DNA from: Rhodopseudomonas palustris HaA2 | GTDB lineage: Bacteria; Pseudomonadota; Alphaproteobacteria; Rhizobiales; Xanthobacteraceae | DNA length: 64,000 nucleotides | Direction of reading: 5' to 3' | Assembly (NCBI RefSeq): GCF_000013365.1 | Contig: NC_007778.1 | Span: forward strand, 186,001 to 250,000 | In this document: positions 46,028-54,692 of the stretch, in pieces | Layout of the letters: each line of letters opens with the position of its first letter | Position numbering within the stretch: position 1 is the stretch's first letter | Translations under genes and position numbers: made by a program | Notes under the pieces: generated by a model | Seen by the model: the letters and a program-made list of their open reading frames with translations, nothing else | What the model was told of the DNA's origin: nothing | Database searches by the model: none

Positions 46028-47049
46028 GCATGCTGTCAGGCTTTGATTTTGCGGTGTTCTTCGCCGTCGGCGCGGCTGTCGTGATCGGCCTCTACGTCGT
46101 GCTCGACGGCGTCGATCTCGGCGTCGGCATCCTGTTTCCATTCGCGCCGCGCTCGTCCGACCGCGATCTGATGATGGCGACGCTCGAGCCGTTCTGGGAC
46201 GGCAACGAGACCTGGCTGGTGCTCGGCGGCATGGTGCTGCTGGCCGGATTTCCGCTGGCCTTCGCGATCCTGCTGCCGGCCTTCTATGTGCCGCTGTGCT
46301 TGATGCTGTTCGGCCTGGTGATCCGCGGCATCGCGTTCGAGTTCCGCTCGCAGGGCGGTCCGTTCGAAATTGCTTGGTCGACCACCTTCGCGGTCGGGTC
46401 CTTCATCGCGGCGTTCTGCCAGGGCGCCATCCTCGGCGCCTTCGTCGGGCGCTATATCGCCGTGGTGGACGGCGCCTTTGCGGGCGGCCCGTTCGACTGG
46501 CTCGGGCTGTTTTCGATCGCGACCGGGCTCGGCGTGGTTGCCGGATATGGTCTGCTGGGCGCTTGCTGGCTGATCTGGAAGACCGGCGGCGCCACACAGA
46601 TGTTCGCCCGCGAACTGGTGCTGCCGACGCTGCTGTGCGTCGGCGCCGCGATTCTGCTGATCAGTGTGTGGACGCCGTTCGTGAAGCCGCAGATCGCCGA
46701 CCGCTGGTTTGCCTGGCCGGACTTCGTGTGGCTGGCACCGATGCCGATCGTGGCCGTGGCGGCCTGGCTTGGAGTCTGGCTGACGCGCTGGAGCGAACGC
46801 GAATGGGCGCCGCTGGCGCTGTCGTTGTTGCTTTTCATGGCGTCGCTCGCAGGGCTGGGCGCCAGCGTTTGGCCGGAGGCGGTGCCCGGGTCGATGACGA
46901 TCTGGCAGGCGTCCTCGATGCACCGGACCCAACTGATCGTCGCCGGCGCGCTGGTGATCGTGATGCCGATCATCCTGGCCTATATCGGCTACGGCTATTG
47001 GCTGTTCCGGGGCAAGACCAGGCCCGCGCCAGATCTTCGCCAGAACTGA
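46024..47049 (+). CDS. cydB: Cytochrome bd-type ubiquinol oxidase subunit II (CioB-like)
   Basis: 341 residues starting MSMLSGFDFAVFFAVG. Typical CydB features are YVVLDGVDLGVGILFPF, PFWDGNETWLVLGG and FEFRSQGG. Eight membrane helices are likely. It pairs with the CydA-like subunit and is translationally coupled to it. No CydX-like micro-gene was found before the next gene, which starts 20 bp later, as is usual for CIO-type operons. Confidence 0.92.
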   Translation: MSMLSGFDFAVFFAVGAAVVIGLYVVLDGVDLGVGILFPFAPRSSDRDLMMATLEPFWDGNETWLVLGGMVLLAGFPLAFAILLPAFYVPLCLMLFGLVIRGIAFEFRSQGGPFEIAWSTTFAVGSFIAAFCQGAILGAFVGRYIAVVDGAFAGGPFDWLGLFSIATGLGVVAGYGLLGACWLIWKTGGATQMFARELVLPTLLCVGAAILLISVWTPFVKPQIADRWFAWPDFVWLAPMPIVAVAAWLGVWLTRWSEREWAPLALSLLLFMASLAGLGASVWPEAVPGSMTIWQASSMHRTQLIVAGALVIVMPIILAYIGYGYWLFRGKTRPAPDLRQN

Positions 47050-47068
47050 CGATCACGGGGGAAATCAC

Positions 47069-48184
47069 TTGTCCGATGATCGAGGTCAGGCCGGATCGGC
47101 GTCACAATCGGGTGCCTGGCGCCGTCTGGCGATTCCGTTGCTCGCCGTCAGTGCGGCGGTTGCGTTCACCATCGTGGCGACGCTGCGGTGGGATGCCTGG
47201 ATCGGCAGCCGTGCGGTGCAGACCACCGACGACGCCTATGTCCGCGCCCAGATCACGCAGTTGAGCAGCCGCGTTGCGGGCGCGGTCAAGACGGTCGCGG
47301 TCGACGACTTCCAGCGCGTCAAGGCAGGTGATCTGCTGATCCAGATCGATCCGGCCGATTACATCGCGCAGGTCGAGCAGGCGGAGGCGGCGGTGGCCGG
47401 CGCCGAGGCCGCGCTCGACAATCTCGCCAACCAGATCGACCTGCAGAACGCCACGATCGAGCAGGCCGAGGCGCAAAGCGTGTCGGCGCAGGCGCTCGAA
47501 GTGGAGGCGCAGCAGGAAGACCAGCGCCAGCAGGCGCTGGTACGGACCGAAGCCGGCACCGTACAGAAATTCCAGCAGGCGGTCGCCGCCTATGCCAAGG
47601 CCAAAGCCGATGTCAGAGCCGCCATCGCGGTGGTGGCGGCACAACGCCAGCAAATGGCCGTGCTGGCCGGCACACGACAGCAATTGACCGCCACGTTGCA
47701 CGGCGCGAAGGCCACCCTCGATGCCGCGAAATTGCGCCTCGGCTACACCAGAATCGTCGCGCCGTTCGACGGCGTCGCCAGCGAGCGGCAGGTGCAGCCC
47801 GGCGACTACGTCAACACCGGCAGCAATCTGATCAACGTGGTGCCGCTACCGCGGGTCTACGTCATCGCCAACTACAAGGAGACTCAGCTGCGTCGGGTTC
47901 GGCCCGGACAACGCGTGACCATCGTGGCGGACACGTTCTCCGGCCAGACGCTGAAGGGCGAGGTCGAGCGGATTTCGCCGGCCAGCGGTTCGCAATTCGC
48001 TCTGCTGCCGCCCGACAATGCCACCGGCAATTTCACCAAGGTGGTGCAGCGGATCCCGGTCCGGATCCAGTTCGCGCCCGGCCAGCCGCTGCTGGAGCGG
48101 TTGCTGCCGGGCATGTCGGTCACCACCCGAATCCATGCCGATGACGGTCCGGTCGGAGATCATGTCGACAGCGCACATCGTTGA
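47069..48184 (+). CDS. EmrA/HlyD-type membrane fusion protein
   Basis: 371 residues from a TTG preceded by GGGGGA. One N-terminal membrane segment (about 20-42) is followed by TTDDAYVRAQITQLSSRVAG, the lipoyl half-motif of EmrA proteins. A long coiled coil comes next, then GYTRIVAPFDGVASERQVQP and the barrel domain. It would link the MFS pump encoded next to an outer-membrane channel. No outer-membrane gene is present, so a channel encoded elsewhere must serve. It lies 20 bp after cydB, which suggests one transcript. Confidence 0.88.
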   Translation: MSDDRGQAGSASQSGAWRRLAIPLLAVSAAVAFTIVATLRWDAWIGSRAVQTTDDAYVRAQITQLSSRVAGAVKTVAVDDFQRVKAGDLLIQIDPADYIAQVEQAEAAVAGAEAALDNLANQIDLQNATIEQAEAQSVSAQALEVEAQQEDQRQQALVRTEAGTVQKFQQAVAAYAKAKADVRAAIAVVAAQRQQMAVLAGTRQQLTATLHGAKATLDAAKLRLGYTRIVAPFDGVASERQVQPGDYVNTGSNLINVVPLPRVYVIANYKETQLRRVRPGQRVTIVADTFSGQTLKGEVERISPASGSQFALLPPDNATGNFTKVVQRIPVRIQFAPGQPLLERLLPGMSVTTRIHADDGPVGDHVDSAHR

Positions 48185-49745
48185 AAGCGGCCCGGTCTCG
48201 ACCGGCGGCATCGGTCCGCGGCCGCTGTTCGCGGTCGGCGCGGTGCTGCTGGGCTCGTTCCTGTCGAATTTCGACAGCCGGCTGTTCGCGATCGCGCTGC
48301 CGGATCTGCGGGGCGCGCAGTCGCTGAGCTTCGATCAGGGCGCCTGGCTGAGCACCGCCGCCACCGCGTCGCAGATCTTCATTGCGCCGGCGGTCGCCTG
48401 GATGGCGACTGCGTTCGGCCTGCGCCGTGTGCTCGGCCTTCCCAGTCTGGCCTATGCGGTCGTGTCGCTGCTGATCCCGCTGGTGCACAGCTATGAGCTG
48501 ATGATGGCGCTGAGCGTCGTCCACGGTCTTCTGCTCGGCATCTTCGTTCCGGCGACGCTGCTGATCATCTTTCGCAATCTGCCGTTGCGCTGGTGGCTTC
48601 CGGCGATTTCGATCTACGCGATCCGCGTCGGCTTCAGCCTGAATTTCGGCATCTCGGTGGTCGGGTTCTATGTCGATCAGATCGGCTGGCAATGGCTGTA
48701 TTGGCAGGACGCGCTGATCGCGCCGCTGCTCGGCCTGTTCGTCTATCTCGGGACGCCGGCCGAACCGGTGAATGCGCCGCTGGTGAAGCAGGCCGATTGG
48801 GGCGGCATGCTGCTGCTGGGCTCCGGCATGGCGCTGATCTTTGCAGGGCTGGATCAGGGCAACCGGCTGGACTGGCTGGGTTCGGGAACAGTGGTGGCTT
48901 GCCTCGGCTGCGGCGCCGCGCTGGTCGCAGGCTTCTTCGTCAATGAGCGCGTCGTCGCCCAGCCCTGGGCGCATGCCAATGTGCTGTTCTCGCGCAATAT
49001 CGGCTTCGCGCTGCTGATCATCCTGCTGTTCTCGCTGACCAGTCTGTCGAACTCGCTGCTCGCGCCGGATTTCCTGGCGAGCGTTGCGGGATTGCGGCCG
49101 GAGCAATCGGGGCAATTGTTTCTGGTCTATGCGGTGCTGCCGATGCTGCTGTGGGTGCCGCTGTCGGTCTGGCTGATCCGCCGGATCGATGTCCGGCTGG
49201 TGCTGATCGCCGGGCTGGCGGCGTTCTGTGCGGCCGGCCTGCTCGGCACCCGGCTCACCCACGCCTGGGCGCTCGGCGATTTCGTCCCGATGGTGCTGCT
49301 GCAATCCTTCGGCCAGGCTTTCACGCTACTGCCGATCGTGATCATCACGCTGTCCAATTCCGATCCGCAGCGCGCCACAGCGTTCGCGGCCTATATTCAG
49401 GTCGCCCGGCTCGGTGGCGCCGAACTCAGCGTGTCGCTGATGACGACATGGCTGAGGGTGCGCGAACAATCGTATTCCAACCTGCTGGGGCTGCATGTCG
49501 CCAAGGGCGATCCGCTCGTCAGCGGCGTCCTGTCCGACCTCACTCGGCATTTCGACGGCGCCGGCTCGGGCGAGGCGCAGTCGCGGGCGATCACGACACT
49601 GGCGCAGATCGTCCAGCGCGAGGCGAATACGCTGTCGTTCATCGATGGGTTCTGGCTCGCGGCCTGGTTCGGCGTCGCCGCGCTGCTGTGTGCGGCCTGC
49701 ATCCGCGCCGCGCCGCCCGGACCATTCACCCCGAAAGGCGGTTGA
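48162..49745 (+). CDS. DHA2-type MFS efflux transporter, EmrB-like
   Basis: 527 residues from the ATG at 48162, which overlaps the adaptor gene by 23 bp. About 14 hydrophobic segments place it in the DHA2 group. Landmarks are SNFDSRLFAIALPDLRG in helix 1, QGAWLSTAATASQIF and GLLLGIFVPATLL. It would export a lipophilic or anionic compound with its EmrA-like adaptor by proton antiport. Its position after pyruvate oxidase and bd oxidase suggests export of a toxic compound met under the same stress. The substrate cannot be read from sequence. Confidence 0.87.
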   Translation: MSTAHIVESGPVSTGGIGPRPLFAVGAVLLGSFLSNFDSRLFAIALPDLRGAQSLSFDQGAWLSTAATASQIFIAPAVAWMATAFGLRRVLGLPSLAYAVVSLLIPLVHSYELMMALSVVHGLLLGIFVPATLLIIFRNLPLRWWLPAISIYAIRVGFSLNFGISVVGFYVDQIGWQWLYWQDALIAPLLGLFVYLGTPAEPVNAPLVKQADWGGMLLLGSGMALIFAGLDQGNRLDWLGSGTVVACLGCGAALVAGFFVNERVVAQPWAHANVLFSRNIGFALLIILLFSLTSLSNSLLAPDFLASVAGLRPEQSGQLFLVYAVLPMLLWVPLSVWLIRRIDVRLVLIAGLAAFCAAGLLGTRLTHAWALGDFVPMVLLQSFGQAFTLLPIVIITLSNSDPQRATAFAAYIQVARLGGAELSVSLMTTWLRVREQSYSNLLGLHVAKGDPLVSGVLSDLTRHFDGAGSGEAQSRAITTLAQIVQREANTLSFIDGFWLAAWFGVAALLCAACIRAAPPGPFTPKGG

Positions 49746-49779
49746 GCCACCTGCCGCTCTCACCACCAGAGGAGGTTTC

Positions 49780-50088
49780 ATGTCGAAAGGTTGTACGCAT
49801 ATCGCGGGAATTCGCGACGTCACCCCCAGCGCACTCGGTTGCGAGGAATGCCTGAAGATCGGCAGCATCTGGGTGCATCTGCGGATCTGTCGGACCTGCG
49901 GTCATGTCGGGTGTTGCGACGAGTCGCCACACAAGCATGCCACCCGGCATTTTCACGCCACCCAGCATCCAATCATCGAAGGCTACGATCCGCCGGAGGG
50001 CTGGGGCTGGTGTTATGTCGACCAAGTGATGTTCGATCTCTCGGACCGGATGACGCCACACAACGGGCCGATCCCGCGCTACTACTGA
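49780..50088 (+). CDS. UBP-type zinc finger protein
   Basis: 102 residues with an excellent Shine-Dalgarno site (GGAGG 5-6 bp before the ATG). A complete ZnF-UBP pattern is visible: GCTHI, LGCEECL, RICRTCGHVGCCDESPHKHA, then HFHATQHPII. The C terminus (GWGWCYVDQVMFDLSDR) is conserved in bacterial stand-alone members. In eukaryotes this fold binds ubiquitin C-termini, but the bacterial proteins have no known partner. It lies 34 bp after the MFS gene and is probably the last gene of that operon. Confidence 0.85.
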   Translation: MSKGCTHIAGIRDVTPSALGCEECLKIGSIWVHLRICRTCGHVGCCDESPHKHATRHFHATQHPIIEGYDPPEGWGWCYVDQVMFDLSDRMTPHNGPIPRYY

Positions 50089-50228
50089 ATCGGCAGGCCG
50101 ACGGATCGAGATCACGTCGGCCATAGCGCGCATACCCAAGTATAATCCTCGGCTCGGTCCAACTCCACATATGAGAGAAGCAACGTCGCGCTTCTCGGTG
50201 CGTCGACGTCGAGTTGGGGAGCGCACTG

Positions 50229-51053
50229 ATGTCGTCACATTCCTTGCAGATCGCCGGCGAACGAGTCTGTGCGCGCCATGCGGCCGGCGTATCTTCCGCG
50301 AGTTCGATGGGGCGATGTCAGCAGCCGGACGAGGTCTGGTCCGGGCACTTGCGGAACCGCGAGCGATCGAATTTCGATTTGAAGAAAATGGCCGCGTTGA
50401 TTCGGGCCCTCACCGCCGAAGGTGGTGCGACGCCCGGAATCGTGAGCGGCTTGCGGCCGCCGGCCGCGAGCGGCGGCGAGACGGTGCTGAATTTCCGCGA
50501 TCGGAGTGAAGGCCGTCCGGGCCCGGGTGATCCGCCCTGTACGGATGACGACCCATTAGTGATCCGGCTGTCGGAAGCATTGGCGGCCGCCGAGTGCGAT
50601 TCGTCGGAATTCGCCGACCTCTACGCCGATGCGATCCGCGTCGTCACGGCCGTGCGGAAGCTGAGCATGCAGCCGCCGGCCGCGCTAATCGAGGACCGGA
50701 AGCCGACCGGCGGCGCGGTGTTGCCGAAGTGGCGGCTGAAGCTGGTCGCCAATTATGTCTCCGAGCATCTCGCGGAGAAGGTGACGCTGGCCGACATGGC
50801 GGCGGCGGCGCGGTTGAGCCGGATGCATTTCGCCGCACTGTTCCTGCGCGCGACCGGGCTGCGGCCTCATGAATATCTGCTGAAGCGGCGCATCGCCGCG
50901 GCGCAGGAGCTGCTGCAGACGGGCGATCTGCCGATCGTCCAGGTCGCCATGCAGGTCGGATTCCAGACCCAGGCGCACTTCACCACCGTGTTCAAGAGGA
51001 TCACGGGCCACACCCCGGCGAAGTGGCGACAGACGATGCGGCCACACGACTGA
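50229..51053 (+). CDS. AraC-family transcriptional regulator
   Basis: 274 residues from the ATG at 50229, with GGGGAG 7 bp upstream; a TTG five codons earlier is possible. The last 100 residues hold both AraC HTH motifs: VTLADMAAAARLSRMHFAAL with FLRATGLRPHEYLLKRR, and IVQVAMQVGFQTQAHFTTVF with KRITGHTPAKWR. The N-terminal 165 residues show no cupin motif and look partly disordered. It follows the zinc-finger gene by 140 bp on the same strand and may control the respiratory/efflux run. Confidence 0.82.
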   Translation: MSSHSLQIAGERVCARHAAGVSSASSMGRCQQPDEVWSGHLRNRERSNFDLKKMAALIRALTAEGGATPGIVSGLRPPAASGGETVLNFRDRSEGRPGPGDPPCTDDDPLVIRLSEALAAAECDSSEFADLYADAIRVVTAVRKLSMQPPAALIEDRKPTGGAVLPKWRLKLVANYVSEHLAEKVTLADMAAAARLSRMHFAALFLRATGLRPHEYLLKRRIAAAQELLQTGDLPIVQVAMQVGFQTQAHFTTVFKRITGHTPAKWRQTMRPHD

Positions 51054-51383
51054 CTCCTCACGCGCTCCCGTGCGGACTTTGGTAGCGCGACGGCATTCCC
51101 GGTCCGATCGAATCATACCCGGCACGATGGTCTTCGCGGTCCGGCTGCGAGGTTCACGATCGGATCGAGGTCCGGGACGGCTTCGCCGAGCGGCGCCCGA
51201 CGACCGCTGTGCGTCGACCGGAAACGAACTGATCGGAGATACACGCGCGCAGACAAGGCCGCAGACGTCCGGCCGGCGTTGGCGCGAACGCGCAGCTTGC
51301 TCAGGCGTTCATGCGGGAGCGCGAGATCATGCTCAAACAAGGCTCCACAGCAGGATGATGATTCGAAGATCCGTCATCCCGCT
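51054..51383. other. Convergent intergenic region, nothing recognised
   Basis: 330 bp between the rightward AraC gene and the leftward FixJ-like gene. No hairpin terminator, repeat or supported reading frame was seen. Confidence 0.4.
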
Positions 51384-52070
51384 CTAAAGCGGTGGATTTC
51401 CCTGCCGGCTCGGCGTTGCATCGGGATGCGTCTCAGGGGCCGCACGGACGCCGAGCTGATCGGCAAGACGAACCAGCTCGGCAACGGATTTCACCTGCAT
51501 CTTCCGGATCATGTTGCCACGATGAATCTTGACGGTGATTTCGCTGAGCGACAGCCGCCAGGCGATCTGCTTGTTCATCAGCCCGGCTGCGACCAGTGCC
51601 ATCACCTCGCGTTCACGCGGCGTGAGCTGTTCGTAGCGCAGGCGGATGCTCTCATCGCGATGCGCATCGTTGCGTCGACGCTGGTCGCGGGAAACAGCTT
51701 CTGCCACAGCGGCAAGAAGGGCTTCTTCCTCGAACGGTTTGGGTAGAAAATTGACGGCGCCCGCTTTCATCGCGCGCACCGTCTTCGGGATATCGCCGTG
51801 TCCGGAGATCAGGATGATTGGGATCGATGCGTCGCTCGTGACCAATTCCTGCTGGAATTCAAGTCCGTCGGCTTCCCCGAGCTGAATATCGAGAATCAGA
51901 CAGGAAGCGGCATCGACCGCGTCCGAGGCGAGAAAATCCAGCGGCCCAGCGAATGTCTTCACCGCATAACCGATCGACCGTAGCAGGCTGCTGAGCGAAC
52001 TACGGACATCCTCATCGTCGTCGACAACGCAGATCAGCGGCGATTGCGAGAGGTTCGGAGATTTGCTCAT
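51384..52070 (-). CDS. FixJ/NarL-type response regulator (island copy)
   Basis: 228 residues. Receiver: DDDEDV at 17-22, phosphoacceptor D61 in CLILDIQLGEADG, Ser in ISGHGD, and Lys in FLPKPF. Output: LuxR/FixJ HTH with LTPREREVMALVAAGLMNKQ and LSLSEITVKIHRGNMIRKM. It is the last gene of a leftward cluster: truncated GAF kinase, PAS kinase, receiver-only protein, this regulator. The start overlaps the receiver gene by 4 bp (ATGA), so their production is coupled. The architecture mirrors the regulator at 11228-11860. Confidence 0.88.
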   Translation of the reverse strand: MSKSPNLSQSPLICVVDDDEDVRSSLSSLLRSIGYAVKTFAGPLDFLASDAVDAASCLILDIQLGEADGLEFQQELVTSDASIPIILISGHGDIPKTVRAMKAGAVNFLPKPFEEEALLAAVAEAVSRDQRRRNDAHRDESIRLRYEQLTPREREVMALVAAGLMNKQIAWRLSLSEITVKIHRGNMIRKMQVKSVAELVRLADQLGVRAAPETHPDATPSRQGNPPL

Positions 52071-52480
52071 GACTTTGGACCTGATCGGTCGGACGGGACG
52101 CGGCGATGCCGTGCGGCCCGCAGGATCGCCTCGACGTCGTGCAGAAGGATTTCCGGATCGACCGGTTTATCGACGAAGCCGGCGGCGCCGAGGTCGCTGG
52201 CCTCGGCGCGTGCCTCCGGGGTGGAGTAGGCCGTCATCATGATCACCGGGATATTGACGCCGCGCCGCAGGAGCTCGCGGTGCAGTCCGAGCCCGTCCAT
52301 TCCGGGCATGTGCAGATCCGTAATGAGGCAATCGGTGTCGGGGAGCGAGGGCGAGGCCAGGAAGGTCTCGGCCGCGGCGAAGCCCTCGACATGCAGCCCG
52401 ACCGAACGAAAGAAGCTCGAGATGCTCTCACGAACGTCTTCGTCGTCGTCCACAATGGTGATGGTGGATAGGTGCAGCAA
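52067..52480 (-). CDS. Receiver-only response regulator (island copy)
   Basis: 137 residues from a TTG at 52480, supported by GGGAG 7 bp upstream. The receiver has DDD at 11-13, phosphoacceptor D55 in CLITDLHMPGMDG, Thr in MMTAYS, and Lys in FVDKPVD. There is no output domain. It lies between the PAS histidine kinase and the FixJ-like regulator and could pass phosphate between them or compete for it. D55 has the same residue number as in the receiver-only protein at 11949-12338, which suggests common origin of the two clusters. Confidence 0.82.
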   Translation of the reverse strand: MLHLSTITIVDDDEDVRESISSFFRSVGLHVEGFAAAETFLASPSLPDTDCLITDLHMPGMDGLGLHRELLRRGVNIPVIMMTAYSTPEARAEASDLGAAGFVDKPVDPEILLHDVEAILRAARHRRVPSDRSGPKS

Positions 52481-52555
52481 CGTCGTCTCCCACCGGGATA
52501 GCCTTGTCCGGCTGTCTCGATGGTATGACGAATCCGCCGGCCGCTGCCCATCATA

Positions 52556-54463
52556 TCAAGATATGAGACGACGCGCGCCCGCCGCTTCGGCCGAAGCCTT
52601 GCGCGGCAGGGTGAAGGCAACGGTGGCGCCTGGGCCCACGTTGTTGGATGCGGAGATGGAGCCGCCTTGTGCCTCGATGATGGTCTTGCAGATCGATAAT
52701 CCGAGGCCCATGCCGTCCGGCTTTGTCGAGAAGAACGGATCGAAAATCCGGTGCGGATCCCCAGCGATGCCGGTTCCGGAGTCCCGCACCGCGACGACGA
52801 TGGCGTCGTCGGCCGTTCCGTCCAGACTGACACGGATTTCGCTGCTGCTACCGGCGCCGCGTGTCGCTTGCAGCGCGTTCATCATCAGATTGACGACGAC
52901 CTGCTGGACTTGCACGCGGTCACATTCGACCTGAGGCAGCCGTCCATTCTGATCGATCCGGATCGCTGTCCCCGCACTGCGGGTCTCCCGGGCCAGCAGA
53001 GCCGCCGCGTCCTGGACCAGAGCGGCAAGATCCACCGGACCGGCCTGTGGGGCCGACTTCCTCGCGAGGGAGCGGACCCTGCCGACGACATCTGCGGCGC
53101 GGTTGCCGTTCGAGACGATCTTGTCCAGGCAGTCGGCGACCTCGACCAAATCGGGTTCCGCGCGCGTCAGCCAGCGCTTGCCGGATTTTCCGTAGTTGAT
53201 GATGGCCGCCAGCGGCTGATTGACTTCGTGCGCGATCGAGGCGGCGAGCTGGCCGAGCACCGAGACGCGGCCGGCATGCGCCAGTTCTACGGAGGTTTGT
53301 TCGATCTTGGCCCGGGCTCGGTTGCGCTCGGTCACGTCGAACGCCATCAGCAACACGCGCGACCAATCAACCCCGTCGGGGAGCACCGACAGGCGCAGAA
53401 CCGCGTCGATGGGTTGGCCGCTCAGCGTCGCGAACCGGGCTTCGGTTTCGACCAGCATTGCGCCGGCGGCCAGTTGCGTAAAAATGGTCTCCAATGCCCA
53501 CCCGGTGTCCTGCTTCGAACCGCGCAACACTTTGCCCGAAGAGAGATCGGCCGTGGTCTCCGCTTCGAACATCACCAGGGCGGCCGTGTTGGCGTTGTAG
53601 ATTCTGATCTCATCCGCCGCCTTGTCGAGTAGCTGCGGATAGGCGCGCACCGCCGGTGCAAGCTCCTCACCTGTTCCGGCGGCCAAGACCAGGCGCATCG
53701 CGCCGCTGAGGTCGCATTCCAGAGCGGCAAAACCGCCAGAGTTGAAGATGGTGCTGAAGCGATGTTCCGAACGCCGCTGCTCGGCCTGGGCACGGCGACG
53801 TTCGGTCAGGTCCGCACTGGTCTCGATGACGCCGATCGGGCGTCCTTCCGGATCGCGTCGTTGCAGCCATCGCGTCGCCAGGACGAGCGGTGTCCCGTCG
53901 CGTCGGGTGCGGACGATTTCGCCGGACCAGGCGCCGGTCCGTCGCAGCGACTGATTGATCTCCTCGACCGGCACAATTCCCTGCAGCAGGTCGTCGCATT
54001 GCCGGCCGATGGCTTCCCCCCGGGTCCAGCCGTACAGCCGTGCCGCGCCCTCGTTCCAATAGCGCACGACGCCGGATGGATCACGGATCACCACGGTGTC
54101 GTGCGAGAGTTCGAGGATCCTCCCCTGCTCGGCGAGGGTGACGCGCGCCGAACGATCGCGCAACGACAGCAGGACGGTGATCAGGATGGCGACCAGACTG
54201 ACCGCGAAACGCAGCAGGGCGCCGCTGACCAGATCGTTCGCATGTCCCCACAGGAAGGCGGTCGCCGTCAGCACGGCCGAGATGTAGCCGGCCGCGAGGA
54301 TGAACCGGCGCCCCAGCGGCGCGACCATCAGCACGACACCGGTGTAGAGAACGGCCACCGCGCCGTCGATCGGGCTCAGCGCATCAGCAGCGAAAATCAG
54401 CAGCAAGGAAATGAAGGCCGCCAGGATTACGACCTGCCGCCTCCTTTGGTCGATCGTCGTCAC
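52556..54463 (-). CDS. Membrane-bound PAS sensor histidine kinase
   Basis: 635 residues from a GTG with GAGGT upstream. Three or four membrane segments occupy about residues 8-100. A PAS domain follows (about 115-225; ILELSHDTVVIRDPSGVVRY, YGWTRGEAIGR), then a second PAS-like region (about 235-385). The kinase core has H412 in SIAHEVNQPLAAIINYG, an N box in NLMMNALQATRG, DSGTGI, and GMGLGLSICKTIIEAQGG. This is the FixL/NtrB-like HWE-free type that often pairs with FixJ-like regulators, such as the one two genes downstream. No heme-binding FixL motif could be confirmed. Confidence 0.87.
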   Translation of the reverse strand: MTTIDQRRRQVVILAAFISLLLIFAADALSPIDGAVAVLYTGVVLMVAPLGRRFILAAGYISAVLTATAFLWGHANDLVSGALLRFAVSLVAILITVLLSLRDRSARVTLAEQGRILELSHDTVVIRDPSGVVRYWNEGAARLYGWTRGEAIGRQCDDLLQGIVPVEEINQSLRRTGAWSGEIVRTRRDGTPLVLATRWLQRRDPEGRPIGVIETSADLTERRRAQAEQRRSEHRFSTIFNSGGFAALECDLSGAMRLVLAAGTGEELAPAVRAYPQLLDKAADEIRIYNANTAALVMFEAETTADLSSGKVLRGSKQDTGWALETIFTQLAAGAMLVETEARFATLSGQPIDAVLRLSVLPDGVDWSRVLLMAFDVTERNRARAKIEQTSVELAHAGRVSVLGQLAASIAHEVNQPLAAIINYGKSGKRWLTRAEPDLVEVADCLDKIVSNGNRAADVVGRVRSLARKSAPQAGPVDLAALVQDAAALLARETRSAGTAIRIDQNGRLPQVECDRVQVQQVVVNLMMNALQATRGAGSSSEIRVSLDGTADDAIVVAVRDSGTGIAGDPHRIFDPFFSTKPDGMGLGLSICKTIIEAQGGSISASNNVGPGATVAFTLPRKASAEAAGARRLIS

Positions 54464-54692
54464 TACTTGACCTCACTGGGTTGCCCAGTCAATTTGTGGA
54501 GGGCACGCATTCGTTGCGGACCGCCTCCGACGCGAGCAAAGTTAGCTCGCATCATCGTGATGCGCGGTTCGAAACCAAGTTATACGTAGGTTTGCGTGGG
54601 CGAAGCCGATTTTCGGGCGCAATGCGGTCCGGTTGGGTTGCTTGTCCCAAGCGATCAATCTGCTCGCGACATCACGTCGCGGAACATTCCGA

